From contig DAOUQF010000033.1 of NCBI GenBank assembly GCA_030625815.1, positions 1 to 40,823 on the forward strand: a stretch of DNA of 40,823 nucleotides, given 5' to 3'. This DNA comes from Eubacteriales bacterium. Lineage in GTDB: Bacteria > Bacillota > Clostridia > Tissierellales > GPF-1. The position numbers and the translations under genes are program-made. The notes below the pieces were generated by a model. That model saw only the letters and a program-made list of their open reading frames with translations. It had not been told where the DNA came from and made no database searches. Each line of letters starts with the position of its first letter. The stretch's first letter is position 1. Positions 8,912 to 17,648 of the stretch are shown in pieces.

Positions 8912-10486
8912 TTATTCAATCACTCTTATCTCCACACAATTTCTTCCCTTGCGCTTGGCGGTATACAGCGCTTCATCCAGTTTCTGAAAGGCTTGATCAA
9001 AACTGTCAAAAGTATTGCGCTTGTTGATCAACATGCCTACACTGCAGCTGATCCACTCCGATACATAAGAAACCCCATGTAAGATTTGCAAACCTTCAAT
9101 CCGCTTGAGAAGCTCATCCGCCAACCACGTGCAGGTCTTCATGGGAAGGGATTCAAACATCATCAAAAATTCATCGCCCCCATAGCGATACGCGTTCCCA
9201 TCAAGTTCTTCCGCCAAATCCGTTAATACCTCCGCGATCTCGCGGAGACATTGATCCCCTTCCAGATGTCCATAGCGATCATTGTATTCCTTAAAATAGT
9301 CCACATCCAAAAGAACACCTACCATTTCCTCGCCTTCTGTCGAAAACTCGCCCCGCAAGAATCGATCAAAATGATTCTGCATGGCGCGACGGTTATAGAG
9401 CCCCGTCAAACGATCCATATGGGAAATGGAATGAAGCTCCGTCTTCTCTTTTTTCAACTGATCCAATTCAATCCGAAGCTCAATATTGCGAAGTTTTCTC
9501 GCTTGTCGAATACCCTCAAATTTCGTTTGGCTGCTAAAGAATTTTCTCAGGGTATCATAGGCTTTGGTGACTTCATGACTTTCTTCAAAGTGCTTGGCCA
9601 AAAGCCCTAGATATTGAATATGCAACGGCCACAACTCGTTCTCTTTTGTATAACTCAGCGCTTCCAGAAGTAATTCTTCTCCCTTCGCCCATCTTTCCCG
9701 CGCCAAATAGATCTGATATAGCTCTTCATAGACCGCATTCTGTTCCATCAAAAAAGCAAAACAGGGTTGTTTTCGATAAATCGTCAGCGCTTCATTCAGC
9801 AGGGCTTGCGCCTTTTCCAAATCACCCTCCAGATGCGCCAAATGCCCATAAGTTTGTTGAATCATCATGGCATGATGAGATCCTCCCGGAATATCCCCAC
9901 TGGTTTGCGCTTCTTCCAGGAACCGCCGCGCCTGATCCGCGTCGCCCAATTTGATATGAGTATTGGCGATATTGGTTTTCAATACCCACAAAAACTCATG
10001 ATCTTCAGGATTGCAGACCTCCTGAGCTTCCAAATAATACTGCAATGCAGAATCATACTTCCCCAAATGCCGAAAGATTTCGCCCACATTGTTCAATACC
10101 GCATAGAATTTGGTTTCCACATCATATTCATAGTACAAGCGCATATAGTCTAAAAACTGCTCCAATGCCTCTTCATAGTTCTGCTGAAACATCAGGCACA
10201 AGCCGATACCCGAGATCGAACGCACCTCGGTTTCCCGTGCCTCTGAAAGCACAGCATGCTTTCTGGCTTCTTCCAGCTTATCGAGCGCCTGCTTGATTTC
10301 CATTTGATTCAAGAATGCCATGCCTTGGGCATAGAGGGCATAAGCAACCCCTTCCTCATCCCCGGCCTTTCGACTGTTTCGAAACAATTCCCGCGAAAGG
10401 GTCTGTAATTTTTTCGGATCTGAACCGCGCGATGAATGAATCAATTCCTGAATTTCCTTAATTCGCTTCTCTTTCATCCGATCCAT
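8912..10486 (-). CDS. TPR-repeat diguanylate cyclase (GGDEF) protein
   Basis: 524 aa soluble protein. Residues about 45-320 are helical TPR-like repeats (for example around 130-190 and 210-240), followed by a predicted coiled coil (325-353) and a GGDEF domain (about 355-524). The GGDEF signature is intact (436-440, preceded by YRY), as are DVDYFKEYNDRYGH and the SHMDRLTGLYNRR entry motif, so it should make cyclic di-GMP from GTP. The usual inhibitory RxxD motif before GGDEF is not visible. No membrane segment, so the TPRs probably sense a protein partner or metabolite. ATG at 10486 chosen for the GGGGG site upstream; longer frames overlap the next gene. Confidence 0.88.
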   Translation of the reverse strand: MDRMKEKRIKEIQELIHSSRGSDPKKLQTLSRELFRNSRKAGDEEGVAYALYAQGMAFLNQMEIKQALDKLEEARKHAVLSEARETEVRSISGIGLCLMFQQNYEEALEQFLDYMRLYYEYDVETKFYAVLNNVGEIFRHLGKYDSALQYYLEAQEVCNPEDHEFLWVLKTNIANTHIKLGDADQARRFLEEAQTSGDIPGGSHHAMMIQQTYGHLAHLEGDLEKAQALLNEALTIYRKQPCFAFLMEQNAVYEELYQIYLARERWAKGEELLLEALSYTKENELWPLHIQYLGLLAKHFEESHEVTKAYDTLRKFFSSQTKFEGIRQARKLRNIELRIELDQLKKEKTELHSISHMDRLTGLYNRRAMQNHFDRFLRGEFSTEGEEMVGVLLDVDYFKEYNDRYGHLEGDQCLREIAEVLTDLAEELDGNAYRYGGDEFLMMFESLPMKTCTWLADELLKRIEGLQILHGVSYVSEWISCSVGMLINKRNTFDSFDQAFQKLDEALYTAKRKGRNCVEIRVIE

Positions 10487-10500
10487 ACACCCCCTTCCCT

Positions 10501-11133
10501 TTAGATGGCAACAAATCCAAGCACGATCAAAATTTGCGCCAACATATAAGTCGCAATCACCCAAAATTTATTTTTTGGAAAGGCGACTCCATATTTCCGA
10601 TACATGACCATGGTGTCGGAAGCAATGAAAATCATTGCGCCAACGAAGGGCAAGACGGTTCCCTGAGTAAACACCATGGAAAATGCGAAAAGACTCATGC
10701 ATCCAATTATACCCGCATAGAGAATCGCCAGTTCAAACACGTGTCCCGTCTGTTTCAGATTTTTCCCCATCAAGCGATATCCCACCAGGATCCAAAGGGG
10801 ATAAAAGAGCAACACCCCAAATCCGCTTAGGGGTATTTCCGCAATTCCCCCGTATTGGATAAAGGCCGCCGTATAGAAAAGGTGTCCGATTCCAAAAGAA
10901 ACCGGTCCCACCATCTTCCAGCGATGCCCGCTAGGAAACATCATAAAGAGATCCCCAATCCAGCCGAAGAACAGCGCGCCGATCAGAATCGGAGCGAGCA
11001 CACGCGCCCGCAAGACATAAAAAAGCAACAACGTCGGTAGAAACAAGGTCTTTGTAATCCGACGCTTCCAATCCCCCGACCAGTCAAACCGAAGCTGCAA
11101 TCCGACTACAATTCCCAAGAAAATTCCTTCCAT
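10501..11133 (-). CDS. YhhN/TMEM86-family integral membrane protein
   Basis: 210 aa, with about seven to eight hydrophobic segments. The pattern G-W-I-G-D-L-x-M near residue 58, G-I-G-H-L-F-Y near 81, the ASDTMVMYR motif near 171 and the closing Y-M-L-A-Q-I-L-I-V-L-G match the YhhN family. Animal members (TMEM86B) hydrolyse lysoplasmalogen; bacterial members are mostly untested. An AGAGG site lies 8 nt before the ATG. It precedes the GGDEF gene by 14 bp, so the two are probably co-transcribed. A lipid role would fit plasmalogen-containing anaerobes but is inference. Confidence 0.8.
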   Translation of the reverse strand: MEGIFLGIVVGLQLRFDWSGDWKRRITKTLFLPTLLLFYVLRARVLAPILIGALFFGWIGDLFMMFPSGHRWKMVGPVSFGIGHLFYTAAFIQYGGIAEIPLSGFGVLLFYPLWILVGYRLMGKNLKQTGHVFELAILYAGIIGCMSLFAFSMVFTQGTVLPFVGAMIFIASDTMVMYRKYGVAFPKNKFWVIATYMLAQILIVLGFVAI

Positions 11134-11168
11134 ACGTTCTGCCTCTCATTCTTTAGTCTATATAATAA

Positions 11169-11191
11169 AGATTCCCAATTAATGGGAATCT
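11169..11191 (-). terminator. Weak terminator-like hairpin after dapF
   Basis: Stem of 9 bp (AGATTCCCA with TGGGAATCT) and a 5-nt loop, followed on the minus strand by TTATTATA rather than a clean U run. It may only partly separate dapF from the YhhN-GGDEF pair. Confidence 0.5.
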
Positions 11192-11202
11192 CAATCAAAA
11201 AT

Positions 11203-12027
11203 CTACTCCGCGTAGCAATAGGTTCCTTCCGCGATCTTTTCTCCAGTTCCGATCATAAAGACGCGATTGTTTTCAACAAATACCTCAAGCTCGCCGCCAT
11301 CCATAATCACGCGAACCCGGCCCTTGGTAATCCCCAGGCGGTCCGATACCGCAACCGTTGCACAGGCTCCGGTTCCGCAGGCAAGAGTTCTTCCCGCGCC
11401 CCGTTCCCAAGTCATCAACCGCAGGGTGTGATCATCCAGCTTTTTCACAAAGTTTGCATTGGTCTTAATGGGAAATCGATCCGTCATATTTTCGATTGCC
11501 GAACCGACTGTGCTGATCAACTCATCGCTTTGCTCTTCAACAAAGGTCACTGCATGGGTGGTCAGCATAAATACACCCGTCCATTCAAAGGTTTCTCCAC
11601 CCGCTTCAATCGGTTCTTGAATCATCTCCGACTTTTCATATTTCACCGGAACCTGATCAACCGAATAGTCCGGCTCGCCCAAGTCCACCTGCACCCTTCC
11701 GTCTTCCAAAATGGAAAGTCCTACAGGCCCACCCAAAGTTTCCAGAGTAAAGGCATTGCCTTCCACCAAGTTCTGCTCAACCGCATATTTGGCAATACAT
11801 CGGCTGGCGTTTCCGCACATAGGCGCAACGGTCCCGTCGTTGTTGTAAAAATCCATCTTCAAATCCTGGCCTTCCGACAAGACCACCATACCGTCGGCGC
11901 CGATTCCAAAGTGCCGATCACATACCGCGATAGCCAACTCCGGCCGCTTGATTTCTACGATTTTCATCGCCTGGAAAATAATAAAATCATTTCCAAGCCC
12001 CTGATATTTCATAAAGGGAATATTCAT
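11203..12027 (-). CDS. dapF: Diaminopimelate epimerase
   Basis: 274 aa, standard length. It interconverts L,L-DAP and meso-DAP with two catalytic cysteines, supplying LysA and peptidoglycan synthesis. Both halves are intact: C71 in NNDGTVAPMCGNASR and C217 in ACGTGAC. The Ala in CGNAS replaces the commoner Gly but is allowed in the family. An AAAGGAG site lies 8 nt before the ATG. It is not in the riboswitch operon: it follows the DUF4129-like gene by 23 bp, at the end of the MoxR cluster, so it may escape lysine control and keep wall precursors flowing. Confidence 0.96.
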   Translation of the reverse strand: MNIPFMKYQGLGNDFIIFQAMKIVEIKRPELAIAVCDRHFGIGADGMVVLSEGQDLKMDFYNNDGTVAPMCGNASRCIAKYAVEQNLVEGNAFTLETLGGPVGLSILEDGRVQVDLGEPDYSVDQVPVKYEKSEMIQEPIEAGGETFEWTGVFMLTTHAVTFVEEQSDELISTVGSAIENMTDRFPIKTNANFVKKLDDHTLRLMTWERGAGRTLACGTGACATVAVSDRLGITKGRVRVIMDGGELEVFVENNRVFMIGTGEKIAEGTYCYAE

Positions 12028-12050
12028 CCGATCATCTCCTTTCTATTATT

Positions 12051-13322
12051 CTATTGAATTTTCTGATTTTCTTCAAGTCGTCTGACTGCATTTTCCATTT
12101 TTTCTTCTTCCAAAGGGGTAGCTTGATCGCCTCGATAGCGGACTCGGTTGTAGATATCCACAAGCGAGCTCGATTCTTCCCAACTTATCCCCAAATCCCC
12201 CACAAACTCCACAATTTGATTCGGCGTCATCGCAGGTTGAAAAAAAGGTTTTTGCCGGTTTAAAAGCCTCAGCCATTTCGCAAACAATTGTCGATACCGA
12301 GACAGGGCTTCGCCCTGTTTCATTTTTTCTTCATCCACCGGTTTCTTTCGTCGACTAAAGATCTCATCAAAACTCATAAAACTCTTTTCTTCCACTTGCG
12401 GCTTCTCTTCCTGCACAGCCAATCCCTGTTTTCTTCGTCGCATGGTCACCACCATGACAACAACTAAGAACGCAATCAGAATGAACCAACCCGCCCATTG
12501 CATAAAGGGTGTTATCATTTCCGATCCCAAACTCACATCTCCATCTGGCAAGCCGCCCTCTGTTGGTGCCTGGTTGACTTGGTCAGGCTTGAACAAGAGA
12601 ATCAACTTCTTCAGAAGCTGGGTGCCCTTCGCCAGCACAACGGCCAGCGGATATAAAATCCAGGTAATCAACTGACCCAAAACCGTAGTGATCCCCGAGG
12701 TCCAGCTGGGCGGCATCCATGCAGAAAAGAAGAAAAATCCGCCGATAACAAAAAAGACCATGGAAACCCCATTAAACAACAAAAGATTTTTCTCTTGGTT
12801 GATCTGATGGCCGTCCCTTTGCCGATACACCATCAAAAGATTGACTCGCACCATCATCAAGGCGGCAGAAAGCAGATAAACCGGAATGCTCCACTGAATA
12901 AATGCGTACGTCTCCTCCCAACCCACCATGGGCGTTGCTGTCAGAATCACAAAGATCATCCCCAAAGAAACAAGTAATGATCTTCCAAAGGCGCCAGGGA
13001 TTAAATAGGTTTCCAGTTGCGGCTGATTCAAAATCCAAAGCCCGTATAGAATCACCATCACCCACTGACGAGTCAGCACCAAATCAAATTGCCAAAAAGA
13101 AAAGATAATCGCCGCCATCAGCCAAAAAGTCGTTTCGGCCGGCTGCAAGGTCTTCTGTCTTCGATAAGCAAAGACAACCAGCACCAAACTAAATCCAAAA
13201 AGCGCACCGCTATAGGGAATCCCAAAGAAGTGAAGAATCACTCCGCCAGGAATCAAGGATCGCATCAAGGCATAGAAAATCCAGTTAACCGTTCCAATCA
13301 TTCGATTCCATTTAGCTGCCAT
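12051..13322 (-). CDS. Membrane protein with C-terminal DUF4129-like domain
   Basis: 423 aa from the ATG at 13322, which has GGAGAG about 8 nt upstream and overlaps the DUF58 gene by 11 bp. About six hydrophobic segments in the first 240 residues and one more near 275-300 are followed by a cytoplasmic tail of roughly 120 residues. The tail (SRYRQLFAKW, later MTPNQIVEFV and DIYNRVRYRGD) resembles the DUF4129 domain found at the end of TgpA-type transglutaminases, but no transglutaminase Cys-His-Asp core is visible. With MoxR and DUF58 it forms the widespread MoxR-DUF58-DUF4129 gene set, probably a chaperone-like machine acting on envelope or wall-linked proteins. Confidence 0.72.
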   Translation of the reverse strand: MAAKWNRMIGTVNWIFYALMRSLIPGGVILHFFGIPYSGALFGFSLVLVVFAYRRQKTLQPAETTFWLMAAIIFSFWQFDLVLTRQWVMVILYGLWILNQPQLETYLIPGAFGRSLLVSLGMIFVILTATPMVGWEETYAFIQWSIPVYLLSAALMMVRVNLLMVYRQRDGHQINQEKNLLLFNGVSMVFFVIGGFFFFSAWMPPSWTSGITTVLGQLITWILYPLAVVLAKGTQLLKKLILLFKPDQVNQAPTEGGLPDGDVSLGSEMITPFMQWAGWFILIAFLVVVMVVTMRRRKQGLAVQEEKPQVEEKSFMSFDEIFSRRKKPVDEEKMKQGEALSRYRQLFAKWLRLLNRQKPFFQPAMTPNQIVEFVGDLGISWEESSSLVDIYNRVRYRGDQATPLEEEKMENAVRRLEENQKIQ

Positions 13323-14406
13323 TTGTCGATCTCTCCCCCCATGGAATTTGGATATTCTGATCATTAACTCCCTGCGATTCCAGAAGTGCCAGCTGCACGG
13401 ACTTTCCTTCAAAGCGCGCTTGATTGATCATTTCCCTTGCATCCTCCGTAAGAGATGCTGCCACAACAACCAGGGTTGTATCCACTGGCAACTGCACCAG
13501 CCGCTCCCATAAAACGCCTTGAAAATCAGCGCTTACCTGATCGGCAATTCGCGCGGACTTTTCTAAGATTTGACAGCCTCGCTCGGCATGCCAAACGGGT
13601 ACGCGTTCCATGCACGGATCGTCAGCCCGCAAGAAGGCATTGGTTTCATAGGCCACTGGAATCTTTTCCTCAATGGCATGAACCCCCAGGCTTGCCGCAA
13701 AAGTTATCAAACGCTCCCGTTCATCAGGACTCACCAAATGGCGAAAACTCTCTCCCATATTCAGTAAGATAAAAAGGCGCGGTTCTGCCGTATATCCAAA
13801 TTCCCGTACCATCAGCATCCCATGCCGCGCTGTCGATTTCCAATCCATCATACGCATGGGGTCCCCCGGATGATACTCCCTCGCCCCAACGGGCTGATAC
13901 AAATCCGGCAGAATCCACCGCCTTACCGAGACATCCCCCTGTGGGAATGCCGCCAAGGGCAGAATCGAAGTCAATGCCTCTACATTGGGATAAACGGAAA
14001 GAGTGTCAAACTTCTCATCGGAATACTCCGCTTTCACCACCCCAAACAAATCGCCAATCACAATCTTTGTTTCTCGAAAGACATAATATCCCCGCTTTGT
14101 CGCCTCCACAGATACCCGGCGCTTCAACCTCTGATAGGGAAGCAATGAACTGGTTACCAACAACCGTTCTCTCTCCGGCATGCCCGTTTCATGAATGCCG
14201 TCCGGCAAAGCCATCTCCCATTGAATCCACGGCAAAGGCAATGCTTTTCGATTCTCAATCATAAAGGAGAGGACCGTTTCATCGCCCAAAAAGATGGACC
14301 GATCCCGACATGTCCTTTTTGTTTTCAATCCAATAACGGACCAATCTTTCCATTTCACCACAAGAAGCAGAATCAATCCTAGGATTAATCCCCCTCTAAT
14401 CAACAT
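13312..14406 (-). CDS. DUF58-domain protein
   Basis: 364 aa. One N-terminal hydrophobic helix (about 3-18) anchors it. The DUF58 signature is clear: GAREYHPGD at 174-182 and DWKSTARHG at 188-196, followed by MLMVREF. The C-terminal half is related to von Willebrand A-type folds in family descriptions. An AGGAGG site lies about 9 nt before the ATG. It overlaps MoxR by 11 bp upstream and the DUF4129-like gene by 11 bp downstream, so the three are one translationally coupled unit. Precise role unknown. Confidence 0.88.
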   Translation of the reverse strand: MLIRGGLILGLILLLVVKWKDWSVIGLKTKRTCRDRSIFLGDETVLSFMIENRKALPLPWIQWEMALPDGIHETGMPERERLLVTSSLLPYQRLKRRVSVEATKRGYYVFRETKIVIGDLFGVVKAEYSDEKFDTLSVYPNVEALTSILPLAAFPQGDVSVRRWILPDLYQPVGAREYHPGDPMRMMDWKSTARHGMLMVREFGYTAEPRLFILLNMGESFRHLVSPDERERLITFAASLGVHAIEEKIPVAYETNAFLRADDPCMERVPVWHAERGCQILEKSARIADQVSADFQGVLWERLVQLPVDTTLVVVAASLTEDAREMINQARFEGKSVQLALLESQGVNDQNIQIPWGERSTNGS

Positions 14407-15352
14407 GGTGATTCGCCTCCTCCATTGGCACCGCTTCTTCCATTAAAATCTCTTTTGCAACCGCTTCTATTGTTTTCCCCCGCATCCGAGCCTCGCCTGA
14501 CAAAATCATCCGATGTGCGACAACGGGCACAAAAAGAGCTTGTACATCATCCGGCAGCACATAATCCCGTCCCGACAATGCCGCGTAGGCGCGCGCACCT
14601 TTAAAGAGCGCCAAAGAACCCCGTGGTGAAACTCCCATACGCAAATCAAGATGATTTCGTGTCTTCTGCACCAATCGCAAAATATACGCGCGAATGGCTT
14701 CATTCACAATCACCCTTTCCGTTTCCTTGACGGCTTCCAAAATTTCTTCGGATCCGACGACGGCTTCTAGGTCCACGAGGGGATCTTTCCCTTCAAAACG
14801 GGAAAGGATCATCGCCTCTTCTTCCATACTTGGATATCCCAAGGAGATTTTCATAAAGAAACGATCCAATTGCGCCTCTGGCAAGGGAAAGGTTCCCCCG
14901 GTTTCAATGGGATTTTGTGTTGCAATTACGAAAAATGGCCGTCCCAAAACATGGGTCTCTCCATCGATGGTAACCTGCTGCTCTTCCATGGCTTCCAACA
15001 AACTCGACTGCGTCCGCGGCGTGGCGCGATTAATCTCGTCCGCCAGCACAAAGGAAGTCATCAAGGGACCCTTGCGCAATTCAAACCGACCCTTATTCGG
15101 CATAAATACATTCACGCCCGTAATGTCCGATGGCAGCAAATCCGGTGTAAATTGAATCCGTGCAAAGGGAAGGTTCAAAGAACGGGATAAAGAACGCGCC
15201 AATTTGGTCTTTCCAAGGCCCGGCACATCTTCCAACAAAACATGTCCTCCGCATAAAAAAGCGGTTAAGACTTGCGTGATCTGCGCCTCTTTTCCAACCA
15301 TGACCCTTTGCATATTCTCCTGCATCCGCTGATGGAACACCGCTATTGTCAT
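14396..15352 (-). CDS. MoxR-family AAA+ ATPase
   Basis: 318 aa. Walker A is EDVPGLGKT (41-49), Walker B FVLADEIN (101-108), with ATQNPIETGGTFPLPEAQ as sensor segment and an AAA lid at the C-terminus. This is the MoxR/AAA_3 clade, thought to act as a chaperone for assembly of complexes with VWA-type partners such as DUF58 proteins. Start: the ATG at 15352 has AGGAGG 8 nt upstream; a TTG two codons earlier is too close to it. First gene of a likely MoxR-DUF58-DUF4129-dapF operon. No clear promoter could be picked in the pyrimidine-rich 110 bp upstream. Confidence 0.93.
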   Translation of the reverse strand: MTIAVFHQRMQENMQRVMVGKEAQITQVLTAFLCGGHVLLEDVPGLGKTKLARSLSRSLNLPFARIQFTPDLLPSDITGVNVFMPNKGRFELRKGPLMTSFVLADEINRATPRTQSSLLEAMEEQQVTIDGETHVLGRPFFVIATQNPIETGGTFPLPEAQLDRFFMKISLGYPSMEEEAMILSRFEGKDPLVDLEAVVGSEEILEAVKETERVIVNEAIRAYILRLVQKTRNHLDLRMGVSPRGSLALFKGARAYAALSGRDYVLPDDVQALFVPVVAHRMILSGEARMRGKTIEAVAKEILMEEAVPMEEANHHVD

Positions 15353-15462
15353 ATCCAATTCCTCCTAATTTTCAAACATTTAATCCATTCTTTCTTTCGT
15401 TTCCTTCCTCTTTCTTTCGATTTCTTTTATACTAAAGATGATATCTATTAAAGGAGGAAGCT

Positions 15463-15837
15463 ATGAAAATCAAACCGGCACATGTGGCGATTCGTACCAA
15501 TGATCTGGAAGCGTCACGCCAGTTCTATGTAGATCTATTGGGATTTACCGCTACCCACGAATTTACAGGGGGAGAAAATCAATTGCTGTTTCTTACCCAT
15601 GGCACACTTACCCTTGAGTTTGTTTACAAGGCCAATAATGATCAAATCGGATCTACAGGTGTAATCAATCATTTCGCCTTCTATTCTGAATCCAACCAAG
15701 AGGTGAAAGCGGCTTTAATCAATGCTGGATACCCGATCACCAAAGAAATCAACACGCCAATCGACGGCAGCCTGCTTCTCTTTACTGAAGGCCCCAACGG
15801 TGAGCGAATTGAATTTATGGAACCAGTAGAAGCATAA
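15463..15837 (+). CDS. VOC-family (glyoxalase-like) protein
   Basis: 124 aa, a single glyoxalase/bleomycin-resistance fold module. Seen: an N-terminal HVAIRTNDLEASRQFY, the central strand TLEFVY, NHFAFYSES and the C-terminal GPNGERIEFME. Candidate metal ligands are H8, E53, H68 and E120 (by pattern). An AGGAGG site precedes the ATG. Isolated between two minus-strand genes and followed by its own terminator. Substrate unknown; methylglyoxal detoxification, dioxygenase or small-molecule binding are all possible. Confidence 0.85.
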   Translation: MKIKPAHVAIRTNDLEASRQFYVDLLGFTATHEFTGGENQLLFLTHGTLTLEFVYKANNDQIGSTGVINHFAFYSESNQEVKAALINAGYPITKEINTPIDGSLLLFTEGPNGERIEFMEPVEA

Positions 15838-15845
15838 AACAAAGA

Positions 15846-15869
15846 GAAGCCTAGCGGCTTCCTTTTTTT
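15846..15869 (+). terminator. Bidirectional terminator overlapping the mutY stop
   Basis: Stem GAAGCC/GGCTTC with a 4-nt loop followed by C and seven T on the plus strand, ending the VOC gene. On the minus strand the same stem is followed by TCTTTGTTTT. The mutY-fusion stop codon lies in the loop. Confidence 0.8.
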
Positions 15870-17284
15870 ATGATCTTTTGAAAAGCAGTCGGAATCGCCA
15901 GCTGATCAAATTCTTCCGGTTTCAAAATTCGATTCACCGGATACTCCACCGCCGGGCTTTCTGACACCTCGAAGTGATACCCCGTCATTGCCCAAACACG
16001 ATGGGTAAAGATATGTTCCGCTGAATGTCCTTTCCGACCCGGTCCAACCTGCAGATCAAACATTTCATCCATATAATCAAGCAAGGCTCGAAGCGCTTCT
16101 TCCTGGGTTTCTCCCTCTCCGACGGGAAAACCCCATAACCCGGCCAATAAGCCCTCGGCCGGCCGCTTTACCAGCATGACTCGATCCTCAACATGAATCC
16201 AACCCACAGCGACTTCCACGTGTTTCGGCTTTTTCTTTTTGCTTTTAATGGGCAACTCATCCTGCTCCCGATGCCACCGGGCATAGCAGTCCCCTTCCAG
16301 GGGACACCGACCGCATGCAGGATTCTTCGGGATACAAATGGTTGCACCGAGTTCCATCATCCCCTGATTAAAGCTTGCCGTATCCTCGGGAAGAATCTCA
16401 TGGATCCGCTCTGTAATCAATGTTCTGGTCTTAGGCTTCATAATATCTTCCCAGATGCCAAACCAGCGAGCCGCAACCCGCAACACATTCCCGTCCACGG
16501 CAGGTACTCGCTCCCCGAAGGCAAAACTGGCCACCGCACCGGCCGTATAGTCTCCGATTCCCGGAAGGGTTAACAACTCCTTTCGGGTTTGTGGGAATTC
16601 GCCACCGTTCTCCGCAACGTGCTTGGCGCATGCATGCAGATTTCTTGCCCGAGAGTAATAGCCCAGCCCTTCCCATGCCTTCATCACGGCTTCTTCAGAA
16701 GCCTTCGCCAGATCCTCCACGGTTGGAAATCGGATCAAAAACCGCTCGTAGTAGTCTTTCACCGTCTCGACCCGCGTCTGTTGCAGCATGATCTCAGAAA
16801 GCCAGATCCGATAGGGATCCGTCGTTTCCCGCCAAGGCAATTCTCGCGCGTGAATTTGATACCAATCCAGAAAATGAAGCACGTCCGGTCGATCCGAACT
16901 CACTTCCCATGCAATCAAATCCGTAAGAAAAAGGAGATCTCCTTCCAAGAGATCCATTTCCAGCAATTCTTTTGGTTGCTTACAAGCCACTTGTTGATAA
17001 ACATTGGGGGTTATTTCCCCAAGAGATTGGCAAAACAATAAAAATAGCGCGACCTTCCGCTCGCCATAGACAACATCCACTCGCTTCCACGGCTGAACTC
17101 CGCGCAAGTTTGCCGATAATTCTTCTTGCCATTCCCGAATCAAGGCTTCTTTTGGCGTTTCTCCCGGTTCGATCTTCCCTCCGGGAAATTCCCACTTCCC
17201 GCCATGAATCGCTTCCGGTTTCCGTTGTCCCACAAGAACCGCGCCATCTTCCCTCATGGCGATTCCCACCGCTACCTCTATCAT
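15851..17284 (-). CDS. mutY: MutT-MutY fusion: N-terminal Nudix hydrolase joined to adenine DNA glycosylase
   Basis: 477 aa, against about 350-370 for ordinary MutY. Residues 1-125 form a complete Nudix domain of MutT type: box G36-x5-E42-x7-R50-E51-x2-E54-E55 and a C-terminal ELLEMD/LEGD stretch. Residues 132-345 are the MutY glycosylase: catalytic Glu164 in SEIMLQQT, helix-hairpin-helix LPGIGDYTAGA (239-250), Asp264 in VDGNV and a 4Fe-4S ligand set C317, C324, C327, C333. Residues about 355-470 are the usual C-terminal Nudix-like 8-oxoG recognition domain. Predicted roles: clearing 8-oxo-dGTP and removing A opposite 8-oxoG. The ATG at 17284 follows a GAGGTGA site; the frame is continuous. 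Confidence 0.93.
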   Translation of the reverse strand: MIEVAVGIAMREDGAVLVGQRKPEAIHGGKWEFPGGKIEPGETPKEALIREWQEELSANLRGVQPWKRVDVVYGERKVALFLLFCQSLGEITPNVYQQVACKQPKELLEMDLLEGDLLFLTDLIAWEVSSDRPDVLHFLDWYQIHARELPWRETTDPYRIWLSEIMLQQTRVETVKDYYERFLIRFPTVEDLAKASEEAVMKAWEGLGYYSRARNLHACAKHVAENGGEFPQTRKELLTLPGIGDYTAGAVASFAFGERVPAVDGNVLRVAARWFGIWEDIMKPKTRTLITERIHEILPEDTASFNQGMMELGATICIPKNPACGRCPLEGDCYARWHREQDELPIKSKKKKPKHVEVAVGWIHVEDRVMLVKRPAEGLLAGLWGFPVGEGETQEEALRALLDYMDEMFDLQVGPGRKGHSAEHIFTHRVWAMTGYHFEVSESPAVEYPVNRILKPEEFDQLAIPTAFQKIIKKGSR

Positions 17285-17370
17285 TCTCTCACCTCGCTGC
17301 ATCCATTGTAACATAAAAATAACCACACAAGCCTTCGACCTGCCGGTTGTTCTTTTCATTGATTTCGCAT

Positions 17371-17397
17371 AAAAAAACACCCACATTTCTGTGGGTG
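17371..17397 (-). terminator. Terminator of the rpsF-ssb-rpsR operon
   Basis: Minus-strand stem CACCCACA/TGTGGGTG with a GAAA loop followed by seven T residues, 7 bp after the rpsR stop. Confidence 0.92.
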
Positions 17398-17403
17398 AAC
17401 TTC

Positions 17404-17634
17404 TTATTCTGCTGTGTACGGAAGCAATGCCAGTTGGCGTGCCCGCTTGATTTCAATTGTCACTTTTCGCTGTGCTACGGCTGTTGTGCCTAAGACACGT
17501 CGCGGTAAAATCTTGCCACGGTCCGTTACACATTTGCGAAGAACCTCAACATTTTTATAGTTGATTTTTTTCATGTTATCGCCAGCAAAAGGATTTACTT
17601 TTCTGCGTTTGCGAAAACGAGGTTTTCCTGCCAT
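17404..17634 (-). CDS. rpsR: 30S ribosomal protein S18
   Basis: 76 aa basic protein of the small subunit, which pairs with S6 on the 16S rRNA platform. Recognised by the N-terminal [11 protein letters not shown] and the core DYKNVE-like [19 protein letters not shown], then RRVLGT and [10 protein letters not shown] at the end. Normal length. An AAAGGAGG site is 8 nt from the ATG. Last gene of the conserved rpsF-ssb-rpsR operon, directly before its terminator. Confidence 0.98.
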   Translation of the reverse strand: MAGKPRFRKRRKVNPFAGDNMKKINYKNVEVLRKCVTDRGKILPRRVLGTTAVAQRKVTIEIKRARQLALLPYTAE

Positions 17635-17648
17635 GTTCGTTTCCTCCT

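Noticed and set aside
11182-12057. 291-codon plus-strand open frame opposite dapF
   Set aside because: Complete overlap with a firmly identified dapF having both catalytic cysteines; no independent start signals.
15851-17284. Frameshift joining two separate mutT and mutY genes
   Set aside because: The frame is continuous with no internal stop or ribosome site at the junction near residues 125-135, so a true fusion is preferred.
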